Origin: Candidatus Poribacteria bacterium
Lineage (GTDB): Bacteria; Poribacteria; WGA-4E; WGA-3G
NCBI GenBank assembly: GCA_026706025.1
Contig: JAPOZO010000035.1
Span: 39,606 to 103,605 of the forward strand
DNA: 64,000 nt
Direction of reading: 5' to 3'
Shown here: piece after piece, positions 1 through 8,291 of the stretch
Layout: the number at the start of each line of letters is the position of its first letter
Numbering within the stretch: position 1 is the first letter of the stretch
Made by a program: the position numbers and the translations under genes
The notes under the pieces: model-generated
Told to the model about the DNA's origin: nothing
What the model saw: only the letters and a program-made list of their open reading frames with translations
Database searches by the model: none

Positions 1-128
1 GCCTTCTTGGAAGAGTGAGTCTGCGAAGGCGGATTCTGCAGCCGTAGACAGCGGAACCGTGCTAAAAAAAATAAAATATAGGGTGCAGCTTACAAGGACA
101 TATTGCACTGGGGTAGGGGAGAAAGTTT

Positions 129-623
129 TCATTCGGTGTCGAATTGTCTTTGTACATGCTCTTTGCTGACTGCCCAAACGTTATTGCCAATATCTATGAG
201 TTGTGGGGCAAAACGTGAGTCTGAAATCTCGTTTTTGAAGCCGTTACCGCCATAGGTGTTTAGTAGGATGAGTGCGCAAGCGATAACAAGCCCACCTGAA
301 GCGATACCGAAGCAGAATCCTAATAGGCGGTTTGCCCAACCCAAGACCCCTTTTTCGAGGATACGCTGGATACGCTCAAAGAGCGAGTCAACGAGAATAG
401 AGACGACAATTACAATAGCAACAATGCTCAGCCATTTCGTCCAAGCGGGGTTTGCTATGAGTTTCTGAAGGAATGCCGCGAGTTGATGCCAAAATTGGCA
501 TGCCACGAAAAACCCCGCGCCAATTACAAATACACCCCAAACACTTCGGGTGAAGCCCGCACGGCAACAACTTATGCCTGCGAGTCCAACAAGGATGAGG
601 ATACCGATATCAAGTTTCGTCAT
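129..623 (-). CDS. CvpA family inner-membrane protein
   Basis: The 164-residue protein has about four hydrophobic segments: residues 5-22, 27-48, 64-80 and 100-122. The second half carries the GWANRLLGFCFG pattern typical of the CvpA/colicin V production family. CvpA proteins are small inner-membrane proteins linked to envelope homeostasis; their biochemical role is unsettled. It is the last gene of a minus-strand operon and starts 38 nt after the TPR/peptidase gene. Its place behind a sigma factor and an FHA protein suggests an envelope or stress role, which is inference. Length matches the family. The 128 nt between its stop and the window edge show no feature. Confidence 0.78.
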   Translation of the reverse strand: MTKLDIGILILVGLAGISCCRAGFTRSVWGVFVIGAGFFVACQFWHQLAAFLQKLIANPAWTKWLSIVAIVIVVSILVDSLFERIQRILEKGVLGWANRLLGFCFGIASGGLVIACALILLNTYGGNGFKNEISDSRFAPQLIDIGNNVWAVSKEHVQRQFDTE

Positions 624-661
624 TGTTGGTATTTTTGTATGAGAAGTTTGCGATCCACGCG

Positions 662-1741
662 CTAAGCGGTGCCTACGAAGGGAATTTCCTTCAGAGTTAG
701 ACCGAAAGTCTGTTCAAGTGCTGTCTCTGTAGGAATATCGTTACCCAATTGGTGAAGCAGCACGCGAATTTGCGGGAGACCGAATTGCTGAATAAGATAT
801 TCAACGATTGCTGTGGATTGGATGTATGCTAATTTCCGATATTTCGCAGGAAGTTGGCTAAACGGTTCGCTGAGTGCAGTAAAGGGGAGCAATCGCTTTG
901 TTTCAACGGCTTGTTGCAAATTGAGCCGTTCGGACTGGAACATAGGACGTGCAACACTTTGTGCCAATCCTTCATCGAGCCATATAGGACACTGTCGGTT
1001 CGTTAGATGATGGACCAATAGATGAGTCCATTCATGCCGAAGCAGCGCATATAAAATGCCCAAAACCGGTTCACTAACTGCGCAGTATACCAGTTGGATA
1101 CTACCATTGTAGCAGCCACTTGCCCAGTTCGGCAGCAAACGTTGCGATAGTTCGGTCCCGTTTGTATTTGTAACTGAGATAGGTACGGCGGATAGGGGAT
1201 AGTACCCGAACATTTCGCCGAGTTCCCGATAAGTTCGATGAATCAGTCGACAAATATTCCACACTGTCTGTGAGTGCATCGCGGAATGGCAGGTCAGCGT
1301 GAAAAATTCGGCATTCATAGCGTATTTGGGCGGGACTGTAGCGTTCAGCTGCAGCTGTTCAAGGAATCCTTGAGGTGGTGGTTCTTGCAAATCATCCAAA
1401 CAGACCAACGCGTCATAACAGGCTTTCTCATCAAGGATGCGTGCTTTACGTCTAAGGGCTGTCGGTGAATCTGGACACAACTGAAGTGCAATATCAAGGC
1501 ATGCCAATGCTGTATCCCATTCTCCAACCATCTCGTATGCTTTCGCAAGATCGGCATAGATATAGTGATGCTGGGCTGCACCCAATTTCAAGCCGGCGAG
1601 GTAGTGTTGGATGGCTTCAACATAGCAAGCTTGTCCGTAACTAACCGTTGCTTGTCGGAAATGTGACAATGCTAATGAATTGGTATGCCTTAGATGCACT
1701 ACTTCCATAAGGAGCAGGGGCATTAAATGTTCTGCTTTCAA
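662..1741 (-). CDS. TPR protein with M-type zinc peptidase (peptidase MA-like) domain
   Basis: The 359-residue protein has TPR-like helices in residues 20-110 (pattern YIYADLAKAYEMVGEWDTAL) followed by a putative zinc-peptidase domain. The metal-binding motif is HEWTHLLVHH near residue 237, with a downstream LDEGLAQ (Glu-Gly-Leu-Ala, gluzincin-like) about 20 residues later. This arrangement fits the peptidase MA/DUF2268-like group, so a protease role is likely. No signal peptide is evident. Translation appears to begin at a TTG at 1741, 27 nt after the FHA gene; an ATG six codons later is the alternative. It belongs to the sigma-FHA-peptidase-CvpA operon. The physiological substrate is unknown. 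Confidence 0.7.
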   Translation of the reverse strand: MKAEHLMPLLLMEVVHLRHTNSLALSHFRQATVSYGQACYVEAIQHYLAGLKLGAAQHHYIYADLAKAYEMVGEWDTALACLDIALQLCPDSPTALRRKARILDEKACYDALVCLDDLQEPPPQGFLEQLQLNATVPPKYAMNAEFFTLTCHSAMHSQTVWNICRLIHRTYRELGEMFGYYPLSAVPISVTNTNGTELSQRLLPNWASGCYNGSIQLVYCAVSEPVLGILYALLRHEWTHLLVHHLTNRQCPIWLDEGLAQSVARPMFQSERLNLQQAVETKRLLPFTALSEPFSQLPAKYRKLAYIQSTAIVEYLIQQFGLPQIRVLLHQLGNDIPTETALEQTFGLTLKEIPFVGTA

Positions 1742-1768
1742 TGCACACCTGATCCTTCTCCCATATAG

Positions 1769-2425
1769 TTATGAACGTTCAATGTCAACGACTTTGAAGC
1801 TAATTTTTCCACACTTCAGGGTAGAACCATGTTGAACGGGGGTAGACGTTTCGACACGTTCGTTATCAACGTAAGTCGCGTTAGAACTGCCTAAGTCTGT
1901 GACGTATACCTCGTCATCCTTCTGCTCAAACCGGACGTGCAAACGGGAAAGTGTCCGGATAGCATCGTAACGTTTCAACATTTCTGGGGATGCGGATGAT
2001 TGTTCGGTGTCCCACTGTTGCAGTGCGTCCGCGTTCGGTAGAGAAGCGTCTACCTGCATAATTTCAGTGGTTTCGTTACCCATACCTTGTGGACTATAAC
2101 CGAATTGCGGCTGCATCCCGTCAGTGGAGACGTTGGTCTCCGGTGCCTCGCCCCGAATTTCTGCCATGACTCGTTCGCCGACGCGTTGTTGGCTGCCCGG
2201 CGGTAACATGACGTTCTCTCTTTCCTCAAAGCGATAGTGTGTAAAATCGATTAATTGTTTCAACGGCTGAAGTTCCGGGAAGCTGTTAATTTCCTTCAAA
2301 AGACCTTTCTGCTTACGAGATAGCTTTTCGTTTTTCAGCCAACGCGTATAAGCTTCCAGCATCTCTGCCTTCTTAAGGTCGTCTGCTGATATCCCAGCCT
2401 TCCGCCATTTCTTCCAGAAGCGCAT
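1769..2425 (-). CDS. FHA-domain protein following an ECF sigma gene
   Basis: Residues from about 150 to the end form a forkhead-associated fold: SRLHVRFEQ, then VTDLGSSNATYVDNE, matching the SRxH and LxSxNGTyVN signature (here NAT in place of NGT). FHA domains bind phosphothreonine peptides. The N-terminal half is helical and charged with no recognised domain; its position after a sigma gene would suit a regulator of that sigma factor, but I see no zinc-finger HC motif. I chose the ATG at 2425 because GGAGGA lies 7 nt upstream; a longer frame reaching 2470 would overlap the sigma gene and lacks such a site. The start is 17 nt after the sigma stop, so the two are probably cotranscribed. Confidence 0.75.
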   Translation of the reverse strand: MRFWKKWRKAGISADDLKKAEMLEAYTRWLKNEKLSRKQKGLLKEINSFPELQPLKQLIDFTHYRFEERENVMLPPGSQQRVGERVMAEIRGEAPETNVSTDGMQPQFGYSPQGMGNETTEIMQVDASLPNADALQQWDTEQSSASPEMLKRYDAIRTLSRLHVRFEQKDDEVYVTDLGSSNATYVDNERVETSTPVQHGSTLKCGKISFKVVDIERS

Positions 2426-2441
2426 TAGTGAGTCCTCCAAA

Positions 2442-3062
2442 TTAATAAATCCACTGGATGCCTTTAGCAACCAGAATTTTCCGCAATTCTTCTGTACACC
2501 GAAAGATCCAGATCTTCACGGTTCCTTCTTTTCGGTTAAGAATGCGGGCAATCTCTGCAATACTGTACCCTTCTAAGTGCCGCAACATCCACGCGATCCG
2601 ATGGTTGGATTTAGTGACCTGTTCAAGGGCACTCTCCAAAATCTGTTGTGCTTCTACGGCTTCTAATTCTTGTTCGGGGCCTGAGTAGGGATCCTCATAT
2701 TTACTCAGCGGCTGTTCATCTTCGTCAGGTGAACCGCTGAGCGGATGTTCCCGAATCCGGTTCCGTTTTCGTATTGCATCGATAATAGTGTTTCGAGCCA
2801 CCATATTTAACCATGCTTGAAAACTACCTTTTTCTGGGTCCCATTTGTTTTTGTTTAGCTTCTGCCAAACCTTAATGAATACATCCGAGGCAACCTCTTC
2901 TGTATCCTGGTAATTTCCAAGCATTCGGTAGGCTTTATTATAAACCCATTTATAATGCTTGTCGAACAATTGCCTAAACGCGGCATCATTGCCTGCTTTC
3001 GCTTGCGTTGCGAGATAGGTGTCTTCGACAGCAGATAAATCATTAGGTGTTTGGCGCGCCAT
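2442..3062 (-). CDS. ECF-type RNA polymerase sigma factor
   Basis: The 206-residue protein has sigma region 2 at residues 20-90 (LFDKHYKWVYNKAYRML, then DTEEVASDVFIKVWQ, and WLNMVARNTIIDAIRKR) and region 4 at residues 150-200 (EGYSIAEIARILNRKEGTVK, a helix-turn-helix). Regions 1.1 and 3 are absent, as in extracytoplasmic-function factors. The start has AAGGAG about 10 nt upstream. It heads a four-gene operon with FHA, peptidase and CvpA genes. No typical anti-sigma factor (zinc-finger or transmembrane) is visible next to it, so control may involve the FHA protein and phosphorylation; that is inference. Confidence 0.9.
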   Translation of the reverse strand: MARQTPNDLSAVEDTYLATQAKAGNDAAFRQLFDKHYKWVYNKAYRMLGNYQDTEEVASDVFIKVWQKLNKNKWDPEKGSFQAWLNMVARNTIIDAIRKRNRIREHPLSGSPDEDEQPLSKYEDPYSGPEQELEAVEAQQILESALEQVTKSNHRIAWMLRHLEGYSIAEIARILNRKEGTVKIWIFRCTEELRKILVAKGIQWIY

Positions 3063-3205
3063 TATAATCTGCTCCTTCGCCTATAAATATCCTTCATATA
3101 GCAGGCTACACGATATAACGTTAACATAGCCTATCGCGTTTCAAAAAAGACGAAAAAAGTGGCACGCCTTGGAAAACTAATGCGCTACCAACATTTCTTG
3201 CAATT

Positions 3206-3235
3206 ATTGTAACAAATTGTCGCAAAATATGTCAA
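3206..3235 (-). promoter_or_regulatory. Sigma-70-like promoter of the sigma/FHA operon
   Basis: Read on the minus strand, TTGACA (3235-3230) and TACAAT (3211-3206) are separated by 18 nt. Transcription would begin near 3199 and give a leader of about 135 nt before the sigma gene. The rest of the 309-nt interval (3063-3371) holds only a small hairpin (GCCTG/CAGGC near 3268) and no gene. Confidence 0.55.
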
Positions 3236-3371
3236 GAAAAATAATCTTTTTCAGAATTTCTGGGGTGCCTGTAGGTTGTGCAGGCAGTGGTATAACAGCG
3301 GATATTGTCAATCTTTAAATTGAACTCGCTATGCAAGGATCTTACTTACGCGAGAAAATCTTGGTGCGTGC

Positions 3372-4250
3372 TTAGTGGACACTTGCAAGAACAATCCGTT
3401 CTTTCTCCGCATAGTCCTTGAGTAGTTTGTATGTACAGTAGGCGGGTTCAGCATCGATAAGTGGTCGAACGGTATCAGCTTGTGTATCACCGATTTCAAA
3501 GAGGAGTTTTCCGTGTGAGGCGAGGTATTCAGGGGCTTCAGCAATTAATCGACGGATCACGGCGAGTCCATCGTCACCAGCAAAAAGGGCGATCTCTGGT
3601 TCATAATCGCGGACATCCGGACTCAAGGTATCCCATTCTGTCTTTTTGACATACGGCGGATTGCAAACTATCCAATCGAATCGAATTTCTCCAGTCGGGT
3701 CTGTCGCTTTTATGGGTTCAAATAGATCACCGGACAGAAATTTGATTTGTCCCGTGCAGGCGTGTGTTTCAGCGTTTTTCTGCGCAACTGCCAGGGCAGG
3801 TTCAGAGATGTCTGTAGCAATAATATCCCATTCCGGTTGGTGCACTGCGAGACTCGTAGCGATAATCCCACTCCCTGTACCGAGTTCCAGTAAACTTTCA
3901 GAATTCCCTCTTTTTTCTCTGAGAATCGTTTCGACGAGCTGCTCTGTCTCTGGTCTCGGAATGAGAACCCGCTCATCTACGTAGAAGTCTAACGCCATGA
4001 ACTCTTTTCGATTTGTTAAGTAACTAACAGGTGTGCGCTCAATGCGCTTTTTTATGAGTTCACGGTACGGCGTGAGATGTTCTTGGAAGACAGGCATTTC
4101 AAAGTGCAGATAGAGCTGCAGGCGACTTTTCTCGAGTAAGTGTCCAAGCAATACCTCTGCGTCTAACCTCGGATTTGGGATACCGTGCTGTTCAAAATAC
4201 CGCGTCGTCCAATCGAGTAAATCTACCACACGCCACATTTTATTAGACAT
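3372..4250 (-). CDS. prmC: Peptide chain release factor N5-glutamine methyltransferase
   Basis: The 292-residue protein has an N-terminal helical domain (residues 1-85) and a Rossmann SAM-binding domain with LELGTGSGIIATSLA at about residues 120-134 (motif I) and the catalytic NPPYVKK near residue 200 (motif IV). PrmC methylates the glutamine of the GGQ motif in release factors RF1 and RF2. It lies 25 nt downstream of prfA, its substrate gene, the usual bacterial arrangement. Length and motif spacing are normal for the family. Confidence 0.95.
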   Translation of the reverse strand: MSNKMWRVVDLLDWTTRYFEQHGIPNPRLDAEVLLGHLLEKSRLQLYLHFEMPVFQEHLTPYRELIKKRIERTPVSYLTNRKEFMALDFYVDERVLIPRPETEQLVETILREKRGNSESLLELGTGSGIIATSLAVHQPEWDIIATDISEPALAVAQKNAETHACTGQIKFLSGDLFEPIKATDPTGEIRFDWIVCNPPYVKKTEWDTLSPDVRDYEPEIALFAGDDGLAVIRRLIAEAPEYLASHGKLLFEIGDTQADTVRPLIDAEPAYCTYKLLKDYAEKERIVLASVH

Positions 4251-4275
4251 AGTCTGTGTCCCTTAGTCGACGTGC

Positions 4276-5343
4276 TTAAGTCTCTTTCAACTTTTCTGCT
4301 TGATCGGCAGTTGTCAGCTGCTCGATGAAAACTGCTAAATCACCATCGACAACGGCATCAAGTTGGTAGGAACTAAATTGGATACGGTGATCAGTTACAC
4401 GAGATTGTGGGAAGTTATAAGTGCGAATTTTCTCGCTTCTGTCGCCACTTCCAACCATGGAGCGTCGCGTTTCGGCTCTCTCGCTGTTAAGCTCAGCTTG
4501 TTTCTGCTCTTGGAGGCGTGCTCGGAGAATTTTCATCGCCTTGGAACGGTTCTTATGCTGGGATTTCTCGTCTTGGCAGGTTACGACGAGTCCCGTTGGA
4601 ATGTGCGTGATTCGGATAGCGGAGTCAGTTGTGTTAACGCTTTGCCCACCGGGCCCCGAGGAGCGGTAGGTGTCGATTCGCAATTCAGCCGCTTCATCGA
4701 TTGCTAAATCGAGTTCTTCGGCTTCGGGAAGTACTGCTACCGTTGCGGCAGAAGTGTGAATACGTCCGCTCGTCTCTGTCGTGGGAATTCGTTGGACCCG
4801 ATGTATACCGCCTTCATATTTCAAGTGACTATAGGCACGCGTCCCTTCAATTGAGAAAATAACTTCTTTAAAGCCTTTTAATCCCGTTGGGTTTGCGCTG
4901 AGGAGTTCAACTTTCCAATTCTGCCGTTCCGCGTAGCGGGTATACATCCGAAACAGTTCAGCTGCAAAGAGACTGGCTTCTTCACCACCAGTGCCTGCCC
5001 GAATTTCGATGATGACATTTTTTTCATCGTTCGGATCTTTCGGGATCAGGAGTAATTTGAGTTCTTCAGTCAATGCGTCTTTTTTCGCAGTAAGGCTATC
5101 CAATTCCTCCTGTGCCAATCCAATCATGTCAGCATCGGTTTCTGATGCTATCAGGAGGCGCGTCTCCTCAAGCGCGGATTCTAACTGCTGGTATTCCTGA
5201 TAGGTTGACACAATTGGGGTGAGTTCCGCGTGGGTTTTGGATAGCTCCATCAATCGTTGCTGATTTGAAATTTGCGCTGGATCTCCAAGTGCCTTTTCAA
5301 CTTCAGCATATTTAGTTTCGATGTCCTTAAGTTTTTCAAACAT
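4276..5343 (-). CDS. prfA: Peptide chain release factor 1
   Basis: The 355-residue protein shows the class I release factor layout: an N-terminal coiled helical domain, codon-recognition domain 2, and GGQ in [14 protein letters not shown], the loop that triggers peptidyl-tRNA hydrolysis. The anticodon-like tripeptide lies in [16 protein letters not shown]; its P-x-T form (PTT) marks RF1, which reads UAA and UAG, rather than RF2 (SPF). This matters locally, because a UAG codon interrupts a WD40 gene at 26526. It sits between rpmE and prmC in the conserved rho-rpmE-prfA-prmC cluster. Confidence 0.96.
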   Translation of the reverse strand: MFEKLKDIETKYAEVEKALGDPAQISNQQRLMELSKTHAELTPIVSTYQEYQQLESALEETRLLIASETDADMIGLAQEELDSLTAKKDALTEELKLLLIPKDPNDEKNVIIEIRAGTGGEEASLFAAELFRMYTRYAERQNWKVELLSANPTGLKGFKEVIFSIEGTRAYSHLKYEGGIHRVQRIPTTETSGRIHTSAATVAVLPEAEELDLAIDEAAELRIDTYRSSGPGGQSVNTTDSAIRITHIPTGLVVTCQDEKSQHKNRSKAMKILRARLQEQKQAELNSERAETRRSMVGSGDRSEKIRTYNFPQSRVTDHRIQFSSYQLDAVVDGDLAVFIEQLTTADQAEKLKET

Positions 5344-5506
5344 TTTGGTACCACTTGCAAGTTAGCACTTACTGTTAGCCCTTAAAAGTACGGGGTAATT
5401 CACATTTCGACTCTAAGCGCGTTCCCAGCGTCTGGCTTTTGTAAGTTAGATCATGAGACTGTTAAGACACGGGAGTCTTCCTTGGAATTCGGGTCGAATT
5501 ATGTGG

Positions 5507-5734
5507 CTACTTATCGTCTTCGGTCTTTTCTTCGGTTAGCCCGTAACGTCGGCGGAAGCTTTCAACACGTCCAGCAGTGTCAATAAACCGCGCTTGTTGT
5601 CCAGTGTAGAATGGGTGGCATTTTCCACAAATATCTACCCGCATTTCGGGTTGGATGGCGAGTGTGTTGTGGGTTGCACCACAAACGCATGTGATAACAC
5701 ATTCTACCATTGCAGGATGAATTTCAGGTTTCAT
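5507..5734 (-). CDS. rpmE: 50S ribosomal protein L31 (zinc-binding type)
   Basis: The 75-residue protein starts MKPEIHPAMVECV and carries a Cys pair (CVCG) and a later CGKC, the zinc-ribbon cysteines of the C+ form of L31, followed by HPFYTGQQ, a family signature. I placed the start at 5734 because AAGGAAGGAC lies just upstream; the frame continues upstream to 5860 without L31-like sequence. L31 bridges the ribosomal subunits. It lies between rho and prfA, as in many bacteria. The tail after about residue 65 is acidic. Confidence 0.95.
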   Translation of the reverse strand: MKPEIHPAMVECVITCVCGATHNTLAIQPEMRVDICGKCHPFYTGQQARFIDTAGRVESFRRRYGLTEEKTEDDK

Positions 5735-5860
5735 AATGTCCTTCCTTAAATTTTTAAAAATTTCCGAATTGCGAGTTGCTATTCGGCTGATATTCTCTAT
5801 TATCGTTGTAACCACGCTTCTGAGACCCGAAGAAGTAGGGTGTGGGAATTCTTCATACAC

Positions 5861-7195
5861 CTACCGCTTCGGACGAGCGTTGGTTTTCCCAGATGTAGTG
5901 CTGTTGCTGTAAGTAGCATTATCTACCATTCGTTCGAGAAACTCAGCATTTGTGCCATTTTTGCCGAATTGCTCAATGAGCATTTCGAGTGATTCCGCGT
6001 TGTCCATTTGGCTTGTGAATTTTCGCAGTACCCAGACTTTGTTAAGTACATCTGGTGCTAACAAAAGTTCTTCACGCCGTGTTTTTGATTTTTCAATGTC
6101 AATTGGTGGATAAATGCGGAGATCTAACAAGGCGCGTTCCATGTGAATTTCCATGTTGGCGGTACCTTTAAACTCTTCATAAATATATTCATCTTGGCGG
6201 CTTTCGGTATCAACCAGGACGGTTGCGATGACCGTCAGACTCCCGCCTTCTTCAAATTTTCGGGCTGCGCCGCAGAACTGGCGCGGCTTCACGAATGCCA
6301 TGGCATCTAAACCGCCACTCAATGTTTTGCCGCTGTGAGGTGCCATAACATTGTGGGCGCGTGCCAATCGGGTCATACTATCTAATAGAACGACGACATC
6401 TTTTCCATATTCAGCCCACCGTTTTGCCTTTTCAATCGCCATTTCTGCGACTTGAATGTGGCGTTCAGGGTGTTCGTCGAAGGTGGAACTAATAACTTCG
6501 CCTTTGACGGAGCGTGCGACATCCGTAACTTCCTCAGGGCGCTCATCAATTAGGAGAAAGATGAGAGAGACTTCTGGATGGTTCGCTTCAATACCGGCGG
6601 CAATATTCTTCAGGAGTGTGGTTTTGCCGCTATAAGGGGGCGCGACGATCAATCCGCGTTGCCCTTTCCCGATTGGTGCTATTAGATCCATCATCCGCGT
6701 CCCGAATTCTGACTCGTTGTGCTCCAGTTTCAATTGTTCATAGGGATGGATAGGGGTGAGATTATTGAAAAGGATTTTCTGTTTGACAGCTTCCGGGGGT
6801 TCGCCGTTGACTTTCTCAATTTGTAACATTGCGAAGTAACGTTCTGCCTTGTTTTCTGTCTTCTTAGGCGGTCGGATTATACCTTCAACAACATGCCCGG
6901 TCTGTAAATCAAAGCGCCGAATTTGCGATGAGGACACGTAAATATCCTCGTTGCTCTGCAAATAGTTAGAGCGCGATGAACGGAGAAAACCGTAGTGTTG
7001 ATCCCGATCATCTAAGATTTCCAAGACACCACCGCCATAAAATTGGATGTCCTCCTCAGATTTAGCCTCTATGATTTCGTTGATCAATTCCTCTTTTCGA
7101 GACCCGGTGTATTCGTCCACTCCGAGAGTCTGCGCAAAATCTTTGAGTTCCGAGAACTCCATTTCTTGGAGCTTGCCAATGTCCAAGCTCTCCAT
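5861..7195 (-). CDS. rho: Transcription termination factor Rho
   Basis: The 444-residue protein has a Rho N-terminal helical domain (residues 5-45), a cold-shock-type RNA-binding domain (about 50-120, [20 protein letters not shown]) and a RecA-like hexameric ATPase. The Walker A motif reads APPYSGKTT, whereas the common form is APPKAGKT. Walker B lies in [18 protein letters not shown], and the R-loop region [19 protein letters not shown] is conserved. Rho terminates untranslated transcripts. It heads the rpmE-prfA-prmC cluster on the minus strand. Length is standard, with no large N-terminal insertion. Confidence 0.96.
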   Translation of the reverse strand: MESLDIGKLQEMEFSELKDFAQTLGVDEYTGSRKEELINEIIEAKSEEDIQFYGGGVLEILDDRDQHYGFLRSSRSNYLQSNEDIYVSSSQIRRFDLQTGHVVEGIIRPPKKTENKAERYFAMLQIEKVNGEPPEAVKQKILFNNLTPIHPYEQLKLEHNESEFGTRMMDLIAPIGKGQRGLIVAPPYSGKTTLLKNIAAGIEANHPEVSLIFLLIDERPEEVTDVARSVKGEVISSTFDEHPERHIQVAEMAIEKAKRWAEYGKDVVVLLDSMTRLARAHNVMAPHSGKTLSGGLDAMAFVKPRQFCGAARKFEEGGSLTVIATVLVDTESRQDEYIYEEFKGTANMEIHMERALLDLRIYPPIDIEKSKTRREELLLAPDVLNKVWVLRKFTSQMDNAESLEMLIEQFGKNGTNAEFLERMVDNATYSNSTTSGKTNARPKR

Positions 7196-8040
7196 AGTTT
7201 CTAATACTCCTCGTTGTGCCCGGTTCCAAGGTAATCATTTCACCGTGGTGTTCATCTAACAACCTAAGCGAATTCTTAGTTCCCACTCAAATATGCGATA
7301 TGTCAAGATGCCTTCGCAAAAAGCAGGATACGCAGAGAAGGTTAAGATGGAATCGGGGCTGATTCTGTAGAATAATTTACTAATGTTGGTTTCTATCATT
7401 TTCGGTGCACGGCTGAAACCGCATTCACCGAGTTCTCCAAAAATGCTCTTTTAATAAAGCAGCATAGGGAGACTAAGGCACGAAGACCGGATTTTCTACA
7501 AAGCCGGTTAAACTGGTATGATACCCAAACCGAGTGCATGAGATATTGCCGTTGAGATACACAATAAGGCAAAATGCAAGGTATAAAAGGGTATCGGTGG
7601 AGTAGGTGCAATGTTGCCCGCGGGAATGTTTCTCGTATAGTTGCGTTGCAATGTATGCTGGCAGATGGTTTCAATCTAAGAATACCGCTCCTCTGTTTCC
7701 ATATTGTTAGGGAACATATTGAAGCGAAGGGTACACACATTACCTTGCAGCCAGTGACTCGTTTTCTTCAAAGTACGCATTTCTCAGGAGTTTACACTAT
7801 TTCGTCAGCGGAAAAGCGTGCTTGCGCGAGGAAGTTAAGAACTTTAAGTATTAATTATACACAATTGGCTGTAAAAGTCAAGTTTTTTTCAAAAAAGGTC
7901 CGTTATTTGAAAAAATCGCAGGATATAGAGATAGTTTTCAGACCTACACTATTCCACAATTTGACTTATAAAGGTAGTCAAAAAGTGTTAGTGTTCAATA
8001 CCACTATAAAAGTATGTTGAGCAGTTAACGCGTAATTGCA
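7196..8040. other. Long intergenic region upstream of rho, no gene supported
   Basis: About 850 nt with low-scoring, compositionally odd open frames on both strands that show no family resemblance, no ribosome binding site and overlapping antisense competitors. The first 200 nt upstream of rho may contain its promoter and leader, since rho is often autoregulated, but I find no strong -35/-10 pair. The AT-rich stretch 7850-8020 may include the left end of the transposon remnant annotated next. Confidence 0.5.
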
Positions 8041-8291
8041 CGAAAGTGTGAATCGGTGCAGAGGTAAAAGTCTGCACGTTGTATGACTGCTCTCTATTTC
8101 AACTTTTTCTATTGGCTTCGGATAGAGGCAAGCGGGGGTAGCCAAGAACCTTCTGCCTTGATATGCCTGTAGGGATTTTTTCGCCCTTCAGGGAATCGCT
8201 TGCTGGTGGAGACGGATTAAGACGGTTGCCTCTTTGAGAAAACCGCCCTATCTACGAAGCCGAAGCCCCAACCTTTAGGTTGGGGGTGCTA
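8041..8291 (+). ncRNA. Candidate IS200/IS605 right end with omega-RNA-like structure (no tnpB)
   Basis: The region is a chain of hairpins on the plus strand. GTGCAGA (8056-8062) pairs with TCTGCAC (8071-8077). CGGTT (8223-8227) pairs with AACCG (8241-8245) and encloses CTC-TTT-GAG. CCCCAACC (8266-8273) pairs with GGTTGGGG (8278-8285) around a TTTA loop and is preceded by GAAG. A GAAGCCCC...TTTAGG...GGGG hairpin just inside the end is, from memory, characteristic of right ends of TnpB-encoding IS605-type elements, where it forms the 3' part of the guide RNA. No tnpB or tnpA frame precedes it, so this would be an orphan end or MITE. The last hairpin could also serve as a terminator. Confidence 0.5.

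Noticed and set aside
5735..5860. Longer N terminus for L31 starting at 5860
   Set aside because: The additional 42 residues are unlike L31, and a good ribosome binding site precedes the ATG at 5734.
7574..8020. 148-codon plus-strand frame upstream of the omega-RNA-like element
   Set aside because: No ribosome binding site, no family resemblance, low-complexity Lys/Phe stretches from AT-rich DNA, and a competing antisense frame; not TnpB or TnpA.
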